A DNA stretch of 64,000 nucleotides from Methanohalobium evestigatum Z-7303 (GTDB lineage: Archaea; Halobacteriota; Methanosarcinia; Methanosarcinales; Methanosarcinaceae). Below the pieces are notes generated by a model. It was not told the origin of the DNA. It saw only the letters and a list, made by a program, of their open reading frames with translations, and did not search any database. The translations under genes and the position numbers were made by a program. How positions within the stretch are numbered: position 1 is the stretch's first letter; each line of letters opens with the position of its first letter. Below, piece after piece: positions 1 to 9,832 of the stretch. The DNA is taken from the NCBI RefSeq assembly GCF_000196655.1, contig NC_014253.1, positions 930,001 through 994,000 of the forward strand, read 5' to 3'.

Positions 1-2
1 AA

Positions 3-722
3 AAAACAGGTAGAGGGGCTGTAAGGAACAGTAGTCCAGAATTTATACTCAAAGATATAGAAGGATCGCTTCAAAGACTGGGAACTGATTATATTGATAT
101 TTATCAGATACATTGGCCAGACCCGGTTCAACCGTTTCATGAAACAGCAGAAGTTATGGAAAGTCTCAGGGAAGAAGATAGGATAAAAGCGATAGGAGTA
201 AGCAATTTTAGTGTAGAACAGATGAAATGTTTTTCTGAGTATGTGGACATTAATACCTGTCAGTCACCCTATAATATATTTGAAAGACTAATTGAGGGAG
301 GGGTTATACCCTACTGTATAAGAAACAATATAACTCTGTTGACCTATCGTTCTCTCTGTCAGGGTATTCTTACCGGAGCACTTGAATATAACACTGATTA
401 CAGTAAACATCCGGTTAAAAAAGACGACCCAAAATTCAAATCGCCAAGATATGAGCAGTATTTAGATGCAGTGAAAAATCTGGCTAACTTTGTACAGAAT
501 GAACACAATAAATCCATGATAGATCTGGCAATCCAATGGATACTGGATAAAGCCAACACAGTAGCATTGTGGGGGGCTTGGAAACCAGAACATATAGATG
601 ATGTTAATTTACTCTCCAACTGGAGTGTAGATAAGGAAACACGGTACAGAATCGAAAAAATAGTGAACGAATATGTCAACGACCCAGTTGGTCCGGAATT
701 TCTTGAACCGCCAAGTAGATGA
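3..722 (+). CDS. aldo/keto reductase, 5' end missing
   Basis: The frame is open from the first bases of the window, so the start lies upstream. The visible 239 residues contain the family segment RLGTDYIDIYQIHWPDP early on and then a GVSNF motif, both typical of aldo/keto reductases, which fold as TIM barrels and use NADPH to reduce carbonyls. The part carrying the catalytic Asp/Tyr is not in the window, and the substrate cannot be inferred. The C-terminal half retains the cofactor-binding region of the family (a segment near ALWGAWKPEHIDD). The next gene begins 39 bp downstream on the same strand. Confidence 0.85.
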   Translation, partial: KTGRGAVRNSSPEFILKDIEGSLQRLGTDYIDIYQIHWPDPVQPFHETAEVMESLREEDRIKAIGVSNFSVEQMKCFSEYVDINTCQSPYNIFERLIEGGVIPYCIRNNITLLTYRSLCQGILTGALEYNTDYSKHPVKKDDPKFKSPRYEQYLDAVKNLANFVQNEHNKSMIDLAIQWILDKANTVALWGAWKPEHIDDVNLLSNWSVDKETRYRIEKIVNEYVNDPVGPEFLEPPSR

Positions 723-761
723 GTTGTATAAATATGATAATTCAATAGGAGAGTGTCGTAG

Positions 762-1286
762 ATGGTAAACAAATGTGAATACTGGGATATATCTCCCCCC
801 AAACCCGAGATTGGTGATACATTAACCATCTATGGTAAAACCCTGCCCAATGAATCTATAGAACTTTTAACTTCATTTGATAAAAATGTACCAGTGTCAT
901 CTGAAGGTGATTATGAATATTACTTAGAAAAGATGAACGTACCAGAAGGCATCATTTATTATACAATAACTGCAGTAGGTGTCAAATATCTCAAACTGGG
1001 TGTTAAATTGCTTTTCTGGTTTACCCGAAAAAAAGAAGCTTCACACGGTACTGCTGTTTTTTATGATAAGCATATACCTTCTGGTTCATATGATATCAAA
1101 ATATATGGCAAAGCAAAAGATAATGTATCCAAAGTCAATATAAATATAAAAGTCCTCCAATCGTTAAAAGCAGACAATCAGGGTAATTTCAGATACGATT
1201 ATGATACATCCTCACTTCCTGAAGGCAAATTTCTTATAGGTGTGGAAAATACATCCAAAAGGATTGATTTAAAGAATAAAAGTTAA
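762..1286 (+). CDS. hypothetical protein, probable beta-sandwich repeats
   Basis: I do not recognise a named family. The 174-residue protein has no signal peptide. It has two similar halves, each with a G-(D/S)-T/Y-x-I-x-I-Y-G-K segment (near residues 17-26 and 107-118) followed by a G(D/N)(Y/F)xY(D/Y) segment, which looks like two immunoglobulin-like beta units. A short hydrophobic stretch (LGVKLLFWF) near residue 78 could touch a membrane. The start is supported by an AGGAG element about 8-12 bases before the ATG. It follows the aldo/keto reductase by 39 bp and may be co-transcribed. Function unknown. Confidence 0.6.
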   Translation: MVNKCEYWDISPPKPEIGDTLTIYGKTLPNESIELLTSFDKNVPVSSEGDYEYYLEKMNVPEGIIYYTITAVGVKYLKLGVKLLFWFTRKKEASHGTAVFYDKHIPSGSYDIKIYGKAKDNVSKVNINIKVLQSLKADNQGNFRYDYDTSSLPEGKFLIGVENTSKRIDLKNKS

Positions 1287-1307
1287 CAAACCGGTCTATA
1301 ATCATCA

Positions 1308-1994
1308 TCAACTTTTTCTTTTGTTCAGGTATTTGTTAAGTTTAAAACCGACATATGCCAATAAAGCTACAACAACACCAACTGTAGCAAAAAAGAACAA
1401 TCCAATAAGGTTAAAATATGCTGTTAATGGAGATTTTTCAAAAAATTCTGATTTTAGTTCAGGCATTGTCAATATAGCGTTTATGAATTCACCGATGCTC
1501 CATGTTTCTTTATAACCTACAACAAGAACATACTTCCCTTCATTGTCGGGACTGAACACTTTGATGTTATAGGTTCCGTTGCTAACGTTAACTCCCTGAG
1601 GATAGCCGTCATTATTGCCTTTTTCAAGTGTAGGTCCCCTAAAATAGTAATCTCCTCCAAATTCTTCGTAATATCGTGTCCAGTTATGTTCAGTACCATT
1701 AAGAAGGACATGGAAATCGTTATGTTCGCCTTCGTGTTTTCTTGTAATTTTTGCAGAAACATCTTTGTCAATATCCTTTATATCAGGAACTGACAGACTG
1801 ACATACAATTTATAGGGTTCTTCTGAATTAATATTGTAATAATGAGGTTCTCCGCCAAGTTCTCCATAGAAAGCCTGAGATATTTCAGGGTTTTTTATTA
1901 ATGTGGAATCATCAGAAACAATCCGTGGTTGGTGGGCTGTGGATATTGTTATTATTAGAAGAAAGGCTACTATAATAAGGATGATTTTTCTCAT
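1308..1994 (-). CDS. membrane-anchored extracytoplasmic protein
   Basis: The 228-residue protein starts MRKIILIIVAFLLIITIS, a signal peptide, continues with an extracytoplasmic domain carrying several N-x-S/T sites, and ends with one membrane segment (near residues 192-216) and a basic tail, NKYLNKRKS. I chose the ATG at 1994 because GAAGGGAG lies at normal spacing before it; a TTG further upstream would put that element inside the coding sequence. The topology fits a surface protein held by a C-terminal anchor. No enzyme motif is seen and the function is unknown. It is convergent with the preceding plus-strand gene. Confidence 0.65.
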   Translation of the reverse strand: MRKIILIIVAFLLIITISTAHQPRIVSDDSTLIKNPEISQAFYGELGGEPHYYNINSEEPYKLYVSLSVPDIKDIDKDVSAKITRKHEGEHNDFHVLLNGTEHNWTRYYEEFGGDYYFRGPTLEKGNNDGYPQGVNVSNGTYNIKVFSPDNEGKYVLVVGYKETWSIGEFINAILTMPELKSEFFEKSPLTAYFNLIGLFFFATVGVVVALLAYVGFKLNKYLNKRKS

Positions 1995-2023
1995 AAACAC
2001 TCCCTTCAAGTAAATGTTTTACA

Positions 2024-2998
2024 TCATTTCCAATAATCTTTATCCCTATCCTCATCTACAGACGGTTGAAGTTTTATCGGATATGGCTGGAATAACCGGT
2101 CGTCTTTAATCCCTGTATTATCAAATCTGAGAACGTATAATTTAAGAATTTCAAGTAGACCGTGTAATGTTATTAAATTCTGTTTATATTTTTCAAGCAC
2201 TTGATTGAAATACTCTATTTCATTTTGGGGTACTTTTGATGAAAATTGCGAAAAAACAGTATTTGCTGTTTGCAGATAATATTCAGATACTGGTGGTTTT
2301 GAAAACAGTTCCTTAAGATGATATTCGTAGTTATCAAACAATGTTTTTATTGGTATGTCAAAACAATTTTTAATTAGTGATTCCATTTCATTATAAATTT
2401 TTATGTTGTATGTGAGGAATAAATAATGATGTTTCTTATGATATTTAATAAGTTCATCTATAGATTTTTTTGATTTTATTCTTCTAAACTCGGTAAATGC
2501 AAAAAGGTTGGTGAGGAAATGATGTCTTATTCTGCTATTTCTCAACCTGTCATTTTCCTCTACAGGATAGCCATTATATTTTTCAAGAATTTTAGCTGCA
2601 AAAAATCCACTTCCCTTTTCTATAACAGTTGCGGATTCCATACCAGAATAAACTTTTATATTGCGGTATCCGATTGTTGGCGAACCTGATTTGAATATAA
2701 AACCATCAACATCTTGTAACTTATCCAAAAAATCATCTGTGAATTTGTCCATTTCTTCTGTTATATCTCTATTTGTTCTGTGCTGGATCAACCTGTATCT
2801 TCCGTTTATTTTCACAATTCTTATCGGGTCTCTGGGGACACCAAGACCAATTTCAACCTCTGGGCAAACTTTAATGTAGTCTACGTAGGGTTCGAGGTCT
2901 TTTACTATTTGGGAGCTTATTACATGACCATCATATCTAACATTTTCAAATTCCAGACATCTACTAACAAGTACCTTTGGCCTTGGAAATCCGTCCAT
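2024..2998 (-). CDS. DUF523-DUF1722 (YbgA-type) protein
   Basis: The N-terminal third has the DUF523 pattern: conserved cysteines (SRCLEFENVRYDG and VCPEVEIGLGVPRDP) and a GFIFKSGSPTIG segment. The C-terminal part is a DUF1722/YbgA domain rich in FxExRR and KYHKKHHYLFLTY motifs. This two-domain form is common in bacteria and methanogens; the biochemical role is not established, although DUF523 cysteines suggest metal or redox chemistry. I prefer the ATG at 2998, preceded by a GGTGG element, over the upstream TTG. It is followed 29 bp later by the membrane-anchored protein on the same strand. Confidence 0.8.
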   Translation of the reverse strand: MDGFPRPKVLVSRCLEFENVRYDGHVISSQIVKDLEPYVDYIKVCPEVEIGLGVPRDPIRIVKINGRYRLIQHRTNRDITEEMDKFTDDFLDKLQDVDGFIFKSGSPTIGYRNIKVYSGMESATVIEKGSGFFAAKILEKYNGYPVEENDRLRNSRIRHHFLTNLFAFTEFRRIKSKKSIDELIKYHKKHHYLFLTYNIKIYNEMESLIKNCFDIPIKTLFDNYEYHLKELFSKPPVSEYYLQTANTVFSQFSSKVPQNEIEYFNQVLEKYKQNLITLHGLLEILKLYVLRFDNTGIKDDRLFQPYPIKLQPSVDEDRDKDYWK

Positions 2999-3013
2999 AA
3001 TTACCACCAACAA

Positions 3014-3260
3014 ATATTAAATTTAGATATTTTTAAAAATTAAAATTATAAAATTATGAATTCATATATATTTATATTAACTTGTAAGCAACTTAAAAAT
3101 ATTGAAACACAATTTCTGAACTTTATTAAGTATAGATAATTCTTTTTAAAAATTTGTAGCATTATATATTAACTATTTTATTTATTTGGAAAATCTATAT
3201 ATTATATAGTCCCTATATATTCTATACGAAATTATGTTTGCCATAGGGGGGTGAAATATA
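3014..3260. promoter_or_regulatory. AT-rich divergent intergenic region
   Basis: About 250 bp separates the divergent DUF523 and fasciclin genes. It is extremely AT-rich, with several TATA-like stretches (for example around 3195-3225) that could be archaeal promoters for either gene. I see no reading frame or convincing inverted repeat. The half-element AATATTGAAAC near 3097 matches half of the palindrome in front of the mini-thioredoxin gene at 16681, which may be chance. Confidence 0.35.
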
Positions 3261-4160
3261 ATGAAAATAAGATATTTGGTTGTATTATTAACTATTTCAA
3301 TGGTTTTAGTTTCAGGATGTGTTCAAACAGAACAACAAACAGAAAAGAATATAGTTGAAACTGCTCAGGATTCAGATTCATTTAATACACTTGTTCAGGC
3401 TGTTCAGGAAGCTGAGTTGGTTGAAACTTTAAGTGGTGAAGGTCCTTTCACAGTTTTTGCACCAACAGATGAAGCATTTGATAAATTACCAGAAGGCACT
3501 CTGGAAGAATTACTCAATGATAAAGAAAAACTGAGGAAAGTGCTGACATATCATGTGGTTTCTGGGAAATACATGGCAAATGAAGTTGTGGAAATGGATA
3601 GCATAAAAACAGTTCAAGGTGAAAATCTATCTATTACTGCTAATGGGGGTGTAATGGTAAATGATGCAAATGTTACACAGACTGATATAGAAAGTAGTAA
3701 TGGAGTTATCCATGCCATAGATAAAGTTATATTGCCGCCATCAATGACCGAAACTGAAGAGATGAATATTGTAGAAACCGCAATCTCAGAAGGTTCTTTT
3801 AATACACTGGTACAGGCGGTGCAAGCTGCAGGTTTAGAAAATACTCTGAGAGGTGATGGACCATACACAGTATTTGCACCAACAGATGAAGCATTTGAAA
3901 AACTTCCTGAAGGAACGATTGAAAATTTGCTTGCAGATGAAGAACAATTAACAAATGTATTAACCTACCACGTGGTTTCTGGGGAATACATGGCAAATGA
4001 AGTTGTGGAAATGGAATCAATAGAGACTCTTCAGGGCAGTACGCTTGAAATAACTACAACAGATAGTGAAGTGAATATTGGTAATGCTACCGTTGTGCAA
4101 ACCGATATAAAATGCAGTAACGGAGTTATTCATGTAATTGATGAGGTTTTAATACCCTAA
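3261..4160 (+). CDS. lipoprotein with two fasciclin (FAS1) domains
   Basis: The protein begins with a signal peptide ending in a lipobox-like VSGC, so it is probably lipid-anchored on the outer face. Two tandem FAS1 domains follow (about residues 30-160 and 168-299). Each contains [20 protein letters not shown] or its close variant, an LTYHVVSG motif and a terminal SNGVIHxID(K/E)V(I/L) strand. FAS1 domains act in adhesion, often between cells or to polysaccharide. The two copies are very alike ([22 protein letters not shown] in both), which suggests a fairly recent internal duplication. A GGGGGGTGA ribosome site precedes the ATG. Confidence 0.9.
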   Translation: MKIRYLVVLLTISMVLVSGCVQTEQQTEKNIVETAQDSDSFNTLVQAVQEAELVETLSGEGPFTVFAPTDEAFDKLPEGTLEELLNDKEKLRKVLTYHVVSGKYMANEVVEMDSIKTVQGENLSITANGGVMVNDANVTQTDIESSNGVIHAIDKVILPPSMTETEEMNIVETAISEGSFNTLVQAVQAAGLENTLRGDGPYTVFAPTDEAFEKLPEGTIENLLADEEQLTNVLTYHVVSGEYMANEVVEMESIETLQGSTLEITTTDSEVNIGNATVVQTDIKCSNGVIHVIDEVLIP

Positions 4161-4200
4161 TTAAAGCATGTAAAATTCCGCTATCTAAAAAATAATTTTC

Positions 4201-4228
4201 AGAAAGGGTATTTCCCTTTCTTATTTTT
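4201..4228. terminator. hairpin terminator, bidirectional
   Basis: A perfect stem AGAAAGGG / CCCTTTCT with a 5-base loop is followed by TTATTTTT on the plus strand and flanked by A-rich sequence. It lies between the convergent fasciclin and small membrane protein genes and probably ends both transcripts. Confidence 0.6.
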
Positions 4229-4502
4229 ACTTTGTTTTAACTTCAAATCCTTTAGACCCAACAGTTTTGTTGTAGATATATCCTGCAATCAAACCTATTA
4301 GATACCCTGAAACACCATAAAAAACAGGCAGCATTACAATAGACCACTGTCCCAATAAAATTGAAAATATACCTTCTCCGGGTAAATAACCACTAAATGC
4401 GGCCATAGTTGTAAACATGCCATAAATGAATCCAGCAGTACCGTTGGCTATAGCAAGTATTTTTGCTAACCCTGAGATGTCGATTTCTTTTATTATTACC
4501 AT
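4227..4502 (-). CDS. small membrane protein, two to three TM segments
   Basis: The 91-residue protein has a cytoplasmic-looking N-terminus (IIKEIDISGLAKILAI), a glycine-rich membrane hairpin containing two to three hydrophobic segments, and a polar lysine-rich tail. The layout resembles small DUF3566-like membrane proteins found in methanogens, but that assignment is only a resemblance. The ATG at 4502 has a GGGGGGAG ribosome site; an in-frame TTG upstream would include it. Function unknown. Confidence 0.6.
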   Translation of the reverse strand: MVIIKEIDISGLAKILAIANGTAGFIYGMFTTMAAFSGYLPGEGIFSILLGQWSIVMLPVFYGVSGYLIGLIAGYIYNKTVGSKGFEVKTK

Positions 4503-4718
4503 TAATCTCCCCCCACTCAAAGTTAAGAGCTTTAATATGTAATATTATAGTAATTGACTATAGATATAATTTATTAGTTAGCTTTTTACAAAACCGGTTA
4601 CAAATCAGAAAGTAATTTATTGTCAACCGTTAAACTATTAATACTCGTTTTCTACTGATTACTTCAGCTAAACCTCTTTGATACTCCTATATTGACCCGC
4701 CGTATATGAGGAACCCCC

Positions 4719-5345
4719 ATGCAAAACTTTATAGTAAAAACCTATAGATATAAAGATCTCCCCGGGAACGCCAGAAGAAACGCTATACACGAGTATAAAG
4801 AAAAAATCCATAAAAATGGGATTGTAGATGGAATAATACAGAACAGGTTAAAACAATCATTAAAAAGGAAAGGTCTTCCAACCAAAGATATTAATTTCTC
4901 AGTTGGTACACGAAATGAAGATTTTGTGCATTTTTACGGACCTGTAGCAATTAAACAATTTATAGATACATTCAATCAGTCTCTGGAAGATTATCCAGAA
5001 CTGAATAAACTTGATGATATGGAACAAAATGCGGTTTTCCAGATAGAGCCTGTATCCTGTGTATTTTGTGAAAACCAGAACAATATGACAGTCAAGTACG
5101 ATTTGCTCAATTCTGAAATTGATGGCAATAAATACCACAGTGAACTTGCGTCACTTTCAAGATTTATACACCAAAAATCCCTTGAGACTGCTGGCAGTCT
5201 GATAGATGAAGCATATAGGGTGGCATCAGACCAGTACAATGAGAATGTGATAGAAAACGAGTTAATCAAATGGGATTATGAATTCCTGGAAAACGGTGCC
5301 TTTATAAACCCAGCGTTGTTTGACAAAATATCGTATATGGGATGA
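4719..5345 (+). CDS. hypothetical protein, phage-like N-terminal motif
   Basis: Not a family I can name. The 208-residue soluble protein opens with KTYRYKDLPGNARRNAIHEY, which resembles the KYxELxxxAKxKAxxxY opening of small phage and plasmid proteins that continue with a glycine-rich FSxGxxxQGDG segment; here the matching region reads NFSVGTRNEDFVHFYG. The rest is acidic and helical and contains one CVFCENQ pair of cysteines. It stands alone between oppositely oriented genes, with its own hairpin terminator, which would suit an acquired gene. The link to mobile elements is inference. Confidence 0.55.
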   Translation: MQNFIVKTYRYKDLPGNARRNAIHEYKEKIHKNGIVDGIIQNRLKQSLKRKGLPTKDINFSVGTRNEDFVHFYGPVAIKQFIDTFNQSLEDYPELNKLDDMEQNAVFQIEPVSCVFCENQNNMTVKYDLLNSEIDGNKYHSELASLSRFIHQKSLETAGSLIDEAYRVASDQYNENVIENELIKWDYEFLENGAFINPALFDKISYMG

Positions 5346-5361
5346 ACCAAGAAAGGGTTCA
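5343..5361 (+). terminator. hairpin after the hypothetical gene
   Basis: A TGAACC / GGTTCA stem with a 7-base loop begins at the stop codon of the 4719-5345 gene and is followed by an AT-rich run. It is a plausible terminator or transcript-end structure. Confidence 0.4.
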
Positions 5362-5367
5362 TATTAA

Positions 5368-5487
5368 TTAACCCTGTTTCTGGTTCCTCATCTTTTCTCT
5401 TTTCATCATATCGTGTTCTCTTTTGTTTCTCGGCTCTTCAACATTTTTTTCGCTTAAAAATCCAAGTAGTTTATCTTTAAGTCCCAT
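5368..5487 (-). CDS. small basic peptide, 39 aa
   Basis: A short frame encodes a very polar, basic peptide: an amphipathic start MGLKDKLLGFLSEKN, then a charged tail rich in Lys, Arg and Met (HDMMKREKMRNQ). A CGGAG ribosome site precedes the ATG by about 9 bases. It lies about 50 bp downstream of the 5-oxoprolinase on the same strand. Too short to recognise, but composition and ribosome site favour a real gene over chance. Confidence 0.4.
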   Translation of the reverse strand: MGLKDKLLGFLSEKNVEEPRNKREHDMMKREKMRNQKQG

Positions 5488-5537
5488 ATTTTTAAGCTCC
5501 GTTCCAAACAATTTTAAAAACTTATCTGCTATCCAAA

Positions 5538-8500
5538 TTATTGTTTTGATATATATGTGTTTTCATAACCGTACCCTCCTCCACCGGGTGTCTCTATTGT
5601 AAAAACATCATCTTTATACACTCTGAATTTTGCTTTTCCACCCATTTCTATAACTGAGCCATCTTTGCGAATAACCCTGTTGGATCCGCATTTACCGGGA
5701 ATACCGCCATACAGCCCAAATGGTGGGTATTTTCTGTGGCTTGACAATATGGCGGCATCCATTTCTTCAAGAAAACGTATTTTTCGGATTATTCCATTTC
5801 CACCTTTGTACATACCACACCCACCGCTGTTTTTCCTTATTGAAAATTCTTCCAGTATTACCGGGTATCGTGATTCCAGTACTTCAGGGTCGGTGATTTT
5901 TGAATTTGTCATATGGGTATGAACTGCATCAGTTCCGTGAAATCCTGCTCCTGCTCCCGAACCACCACAAATCGTTTCATAATATTGGTGGAACTTGTTT
6001 CCGAAAGTAAAATTGTTCATTGTTCCCTGTGAAGCAGCCATAACTCCCAGAGCTCCAAAAAGAGTATCCACTATATATTGGGAGGTCTCTACATTACCCG
6101 CAACTACAGCTGCTGGATATACAGGATTTAACATCGAACCTTTAGGAACAATGATATCGATTGGTCTGAGGCATCCATCATTTAACGGAATATCTGATTC
6201 AATCATTGTTCTAAAGACATAAAGTATAGCTGCTTTACACACAGAAACGGGTGCATTGAAGTTGTTGAACAATTGTGCTGATGTACCTGTAAAATCAATA
6301 CAGGCACTTTTATTCTCATTGTCAATTTTTATCTGGACTTTTATAATACTGCCATCATCCATTTGATAGGAAAAAATCCCATTATTTAACTTACCAATGA
6401 CTTTACACACTTCTGATTCAGCATTGTCCTGAACATATTCCATGTAAGCTTTAATGGTCTCAAGTGAATACTGGTCTTTTAAGTTTTTCAGTTCCTGAGA
6501 ACCTTTTTCATTTGCTGCTATTTGGGCATGAAGGTCTGAGACGTTTTGTTCTGGGTTTCTTGCGGGATAATCACCCGAATTGAGCCATTTAAACAGTTCA
6601 TTTTCTTGGAAATGTCCGCTATCAACCAATTTTATACCATCGGTAAAAACACCTTCTTCATGGATATTTTTACTATCAGGTGGCATTGATCCGGGAGTTA
6701 TACCTCCAATGTCTGCATGATGACCTCTTGAGGCAATATAAGAATATATGTTGTTGTCATTATCAAATACAGGTGTAACAACGGTAATATCTGGCAGATG
6801 TGTTCCCCCGTGATAAGGAGAATTGAGCATATATACATCTCCCTTCTTCATGTCTGTTCCTTTATTGTTTATGAGAGATTTTACGCATTCACTCATTGAA
6901 CCAATATGTACAGGTATATGGGGAGCATTTGCTACAAGATTCCCTTTTTTATCAAAAAGGGCGCAGGAAAAATCTCGGCGTTCTTTTATGTTAACAGAAT
7001 GCGCAGTATTTTGTAAAGTGTATCCCATCTGTTCAGCAACAGACATAAAGCGGTTGTTGAAAATTTCAAGTATTACCGGATCAACTTCTGTACCAATAAA
7101 ATCACCATCAAAACCCTGATGGGTACTTGTAAGAATTATATGGTTTTGTTCAGTAATTTCGGCTCTCCATAACGGTTCTATTACAATGGTTGACGTGTTT
7201 TCGATAATTACCGCAGGTCCGTTAATTCTACATCCCGGTTTTATATCCTCACGTCTAAATACCGGGGTATCATGATATTTATTATCGGTAAACATTTCTA
7301 TGTTCCCAGTGAGTACACATTCATTGTTTTTGCTAATTTTTTGTACCGGTTCTGATTTCATATCGGAAGCACCGATAACCTCCATTGAAACAGCTTCTAC
7401 AACAACTGTTTTTTCAGGAGACATGAATCCAAAACGTTGTTTGTGTTTTTTATTAAAATTTGAGATTATGGATTCTTTATCCATCCCTTCAACAAAATCA
7501 ACCATGAGTGTGGTATCTGAACCTTTATATCTCAAATGTATTTTTGGAACTGAACTTATTTTATCCGATGTAATACCCTGTCTTAAAAGTCGATTTTTAC
7601 CTTTTTTTTCAAGTTTTAGAAAGATTTCTTTAATGTTGTTTAATACTTTATTATCGAATTGTTGTTCTACAGCATGTTCCAGTATTTCTTTCTGGTCTGC
7701 AAGCCCTATACCATAGGCAGACAATACACCTGCATATGGATGGATAAAGATTTTATTGATACCCAGTTTATCTGCTACTTTGCAGGCATGTTGACCACCT
7801 GCACCACCAAAACAGCATAAAGCATATTCTTTAATATCATATCCGCGTTGGGTTGTGATTTTTTTGATAGCGTTTGCCATGTTTTCTACAGCTACATCCA
7901 GAAATCCTTCTGCTACCTCTTCAATTGTATGATTCTTACCTGTGTAAGACGTGATTTTATCAACCAGTTCATCGAACTTCTCGAAAACCAGCTGATTATC
8001 CAGTGGAAGATTTGCATCAGGTCCGAAGACGTGGGGGAAATATTCAGGGTTTATTTTGTTCAGCATTAGATTGCAATCGGTAACCGTAAGGGGACCGCCG
8101 CGCCGATAACATGCGGGACCGGGGTCGGAACCTGCAGAGTCAGGACCAACTCTAAAACGTTCACCATCAAAGTGCAGGATAGAGCCACCGCCTGATGCAA
8201 TAGTATGTATCTGCATCATGGGTGAACGCAGATGAATACCACCAATTATATTTTCAAAACTTCGCTCATATTCCCCTCTATAATGAGCCACATCAGTAGA
8301 AGTACCACCCATATCAAAACTAATGACCTTATCAAAACCAGCCATACTGGATGTAGTTACAGCACCTACAACACCACCTGCAGGACCGGAAAGGATACAG
8401 TCTTTGCCCTGAAATGAATCTGCATTTACAAGTCCGCCATTGGACTGCATGAACATCAATCTGGTTTTTTCGGTTTCATCATCTTTTTCATGAGTCTGAT

Positions 8501-9200
8501 TGTTTTTAAGCATAGATATTATATCGTTTATATATCTTCCAAGCACAGGTGACAGATAGGCATCCACTATTGTCGTTTCGGCACGGCTTATCAGTTTTAT
8601 AAGTGGGCTTGTTTCATGGGACATTGATATCTGAGAAAATCCGATTTCTTTTGCAATTTCTGCAATTTTAATTTCATGTGAAGGGTATCGGTAGGCATGC
8701 ATGAAAGCAATGGCAATAGAGTTTAATCCAGAATCATAAGCGGATTTTAATTTTTCACGTACTGATTCAAATTCAAGTGGATTAATCACCTGTCCATCTG
8801 CATTATATCTTCCAGAAACTTCTATTACACAATCATAAAGTTGTTGAGGTTTTATAATTTCAAGTGCAAATATGTCAGGTCGGTTCTGATAACCGATACG
8901 TAATGCATCTTTAAACCCTTTAGTAATTACAAGAACAGTTTTCTCACCTTTTCTTTCTAAAAGTGCATTGGTTCCTACAGTTGTACCCATTTTGATAACA
9001 TCAATTTTATCTGCGGGTACTGGTGCATCATTGGAAGAATTAAGAATATCTTTTATTCCCTGTATAGCTGCATCATGATATTGTTCAGGATTTGTTGAAA
9101 GTAATTTGTGAGTTACCAGTTTCCCATTAGGTTTTTTTGCAACAATATCTGTAAACGTACCGCCTCGGTCTATCCAAAATTGCCAGTTCTCGGATTTCAT
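5538..9200 (-). CDS. 5-oxoprolinase-type hydantoinase, HyuA-HyuB fusion
   Basis: This 1220-residue protein fuses the two hydantoinase/oxoprolinase subunits in one chain. The first part (about residues 1-690) is HyuA-like, with an actin/ASKHA-type ATP site: DRGGTFTDIV near residue 11, GTTVGTNALLERKG near 73 and FDMGGTSTDVA near 297. The second part (from about residue 710, DPVILEIFNNRF) is HyuB-like, with HGGTHLPDITVV and GGSGAGAGFHGTDAVHTHMTN. Fused proteins of this size usually hydrolyse ATP to open 5-oxo-L-proline to glutamate, although hydantoins or other lactams remain possible. The start ATG at 9200 begins directly with the conserved N-terminus. It is monocistronic apart from the small peptide downstream. 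Confidence 0.92.
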   Translation of the reverse strand: MKSENWQFWIDRGGTFTDIVAKKPNGKLVTHKLLSTNPEQYHDAAIQGIKDILNSSNDAPVPADKIDVIKMGTTVGTNALLERKGEKTVLVITKGFKDALRIGYQNRPDIFALEIIKPQQLYDCVIEVSGRYNADGQVINPLEFESVREKLKSAYDSGLNSIAIAFMHAYRYPSHEIKIAEIAKEIGFSQISMSHETSPLIKLISRAETTIVDAYLSPVLGRYINDIISMLKNNQTHEKDDETEKTRLMFMQSNGGLVNADSFQGKDCILSGPAGGVVGAVTTSSMAGFDKVISFDMGGTSTDVAHYRGEYERSFENIIGGIHLRSPMMQIHTIASGGGSILHFDGERFRVGPDSAGSDPGPACYRRGGPLTVTDCNLMLNKINPEYFPHVFGPDANLPLDNQLVFEKFDELVDKITSYTGKNHTIEEVAEGFLDVAVENMANAIKKITTQRGYDIKEYALCCFGGAGGQHACKVADKLGINKIFIHPYAGVLSAYGIGLADQKEILEHAVEQQFDNKVLNNIKEIFLKLEKKGKNRLLRQGITSDKISSVPKIHLRYKGSDTTLMVDFVEGMDKESIISNFNKKHKQRFGFMSPEKTVVVEAVSMEVIGASDMKSEPVQKISKNNECVLTGNIEMFTDNKYHDTPVFRREDIKPGCRINGPAVIIENTSTIVIEPLWRAEITEQNHIILTSTHQGFDGDFIGTEVDPVILEIFNNRFMSVAEQMGYTLQNTAHSVNIKERRDFSCALFDKKGNLVANAPHIPVHIGSMSECVKSLINNKGTDMKKGDVYMLNSPYHGGTHLPDITVVTPVFDNDNNIYSYIASRGHHADIGGITPGSMPPDSKNIHEEGVFTDGIKLVDSGHFQENELFKWLNSGDYPARNPEQNVSDLHAQIAANEKGSQELKNLKDQYSLETIKAYMEYVQDNAESEVCKVIGKLNNGIFSYQMDDGSIIKVQIKIDNENKSACIDFTGTSAQLFNNFNAPVSVCKAAILYVFRTMIESDIPLNDGCLRPIDIIVPKGSMLNPVYPAAVVAGNVETSQYIVDTLFGALGVMAASQGTMNNFTFGNKFHQYYETICGGSGAGAGFHGTDAVHTHMTNSKITDPEVLESRYPVILEEFSIRKNSGGCGMYKGGNGIIRKIRFLEEMDAAILSSHRKYPPFGLYGGIPGKCGSNRVIRKDGSVIEMGGKAKFRVYKDDVFTIETPGGGGYGYENTYISKQ

Positions 9201-9333
9201 GATTAATTCAACAAAGTCTGTTGTGATATATCAACTATATTATGCCCATGTAGAAATCTTTAATACAAATAAAACTTTCATTATATTCAATATATAATAA
9301 AAATATTGAAAATTATGGTTGTGGGTGAAGAGA

Positions 9334-9753
9334 TTGAATAAATATGAAAACAGGGTAATTGTTGGATTATTTTTGATAATTATGGGGACATTTCTTAAAT
9401 GGCATGATTTCATGGAATATTACAGGGCTTATGGTCCATCTGGTATTGGTGAAGTAAGCCAAAGAGTTACAGGGACCGTTGCAGGTTATGATCTTATAGC
9501 AGGCAAGGTGATTTTTGCATTATCATTGATACTTGTTGTATTGATTTTCCTTCCAAAACCTGCATTATATCATAAAAGACTACTTTCAGCGGAGTTTTTT
9601 CTTACATCTGTAATTACTGGACTTTTTGTTATTGGAGGACTGATTCCTGTATTTACACCAACCCAAAATATAGGACCGGGAATAGGTTTAGTGGTTTTAT
9701 TTGCAGGATGCATTATTACACTTGTTTACCTTAAAAAAGATTTGAATAGTTAA
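9334..9753 (+). CDS. membrane protein, four TM segments
   Basis: The protein (139 residues from the preferred TTG start) has four hydrophobic segments separated by short loops and a polar end (YLKKDLNS). GGTGA stands 5 bases before the TTG at 9334, so I favour that over the TTG at 9319. It is divergent from the 5-oxoprolinase across an AT-rich promoter region. I recognise no family; similar four-helix proteins in methanogens are unannotated. Confidence 0.6.
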   Translation: MNKYENRVIVGLFLIIMGTFLKWHDFMEYYRAYGPSGIGEVSQRVTGTVAGYDLIAGKVIFALSLILVVLIFLPKPALYHKRLLSAEFFLTSVITGLFVIGGLIPVFTPTQNIGPGIGLVVLFAGCIITLVYLKKDLNS

Positions 9754-9832
9754 AAATCTGTTATCTAATACGGTTAATATAAGGATATTTTCAGATATTT
9801 ATATAAGGGTAATAAAAATAGTAAATGCAGAA

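Noticed and set aside
3261-4160. Fasciclin gene as two genes
   Set aside because: The repeats are in one frame, joined by a short linker, with a single signal peptide; it is one protein with two domains.
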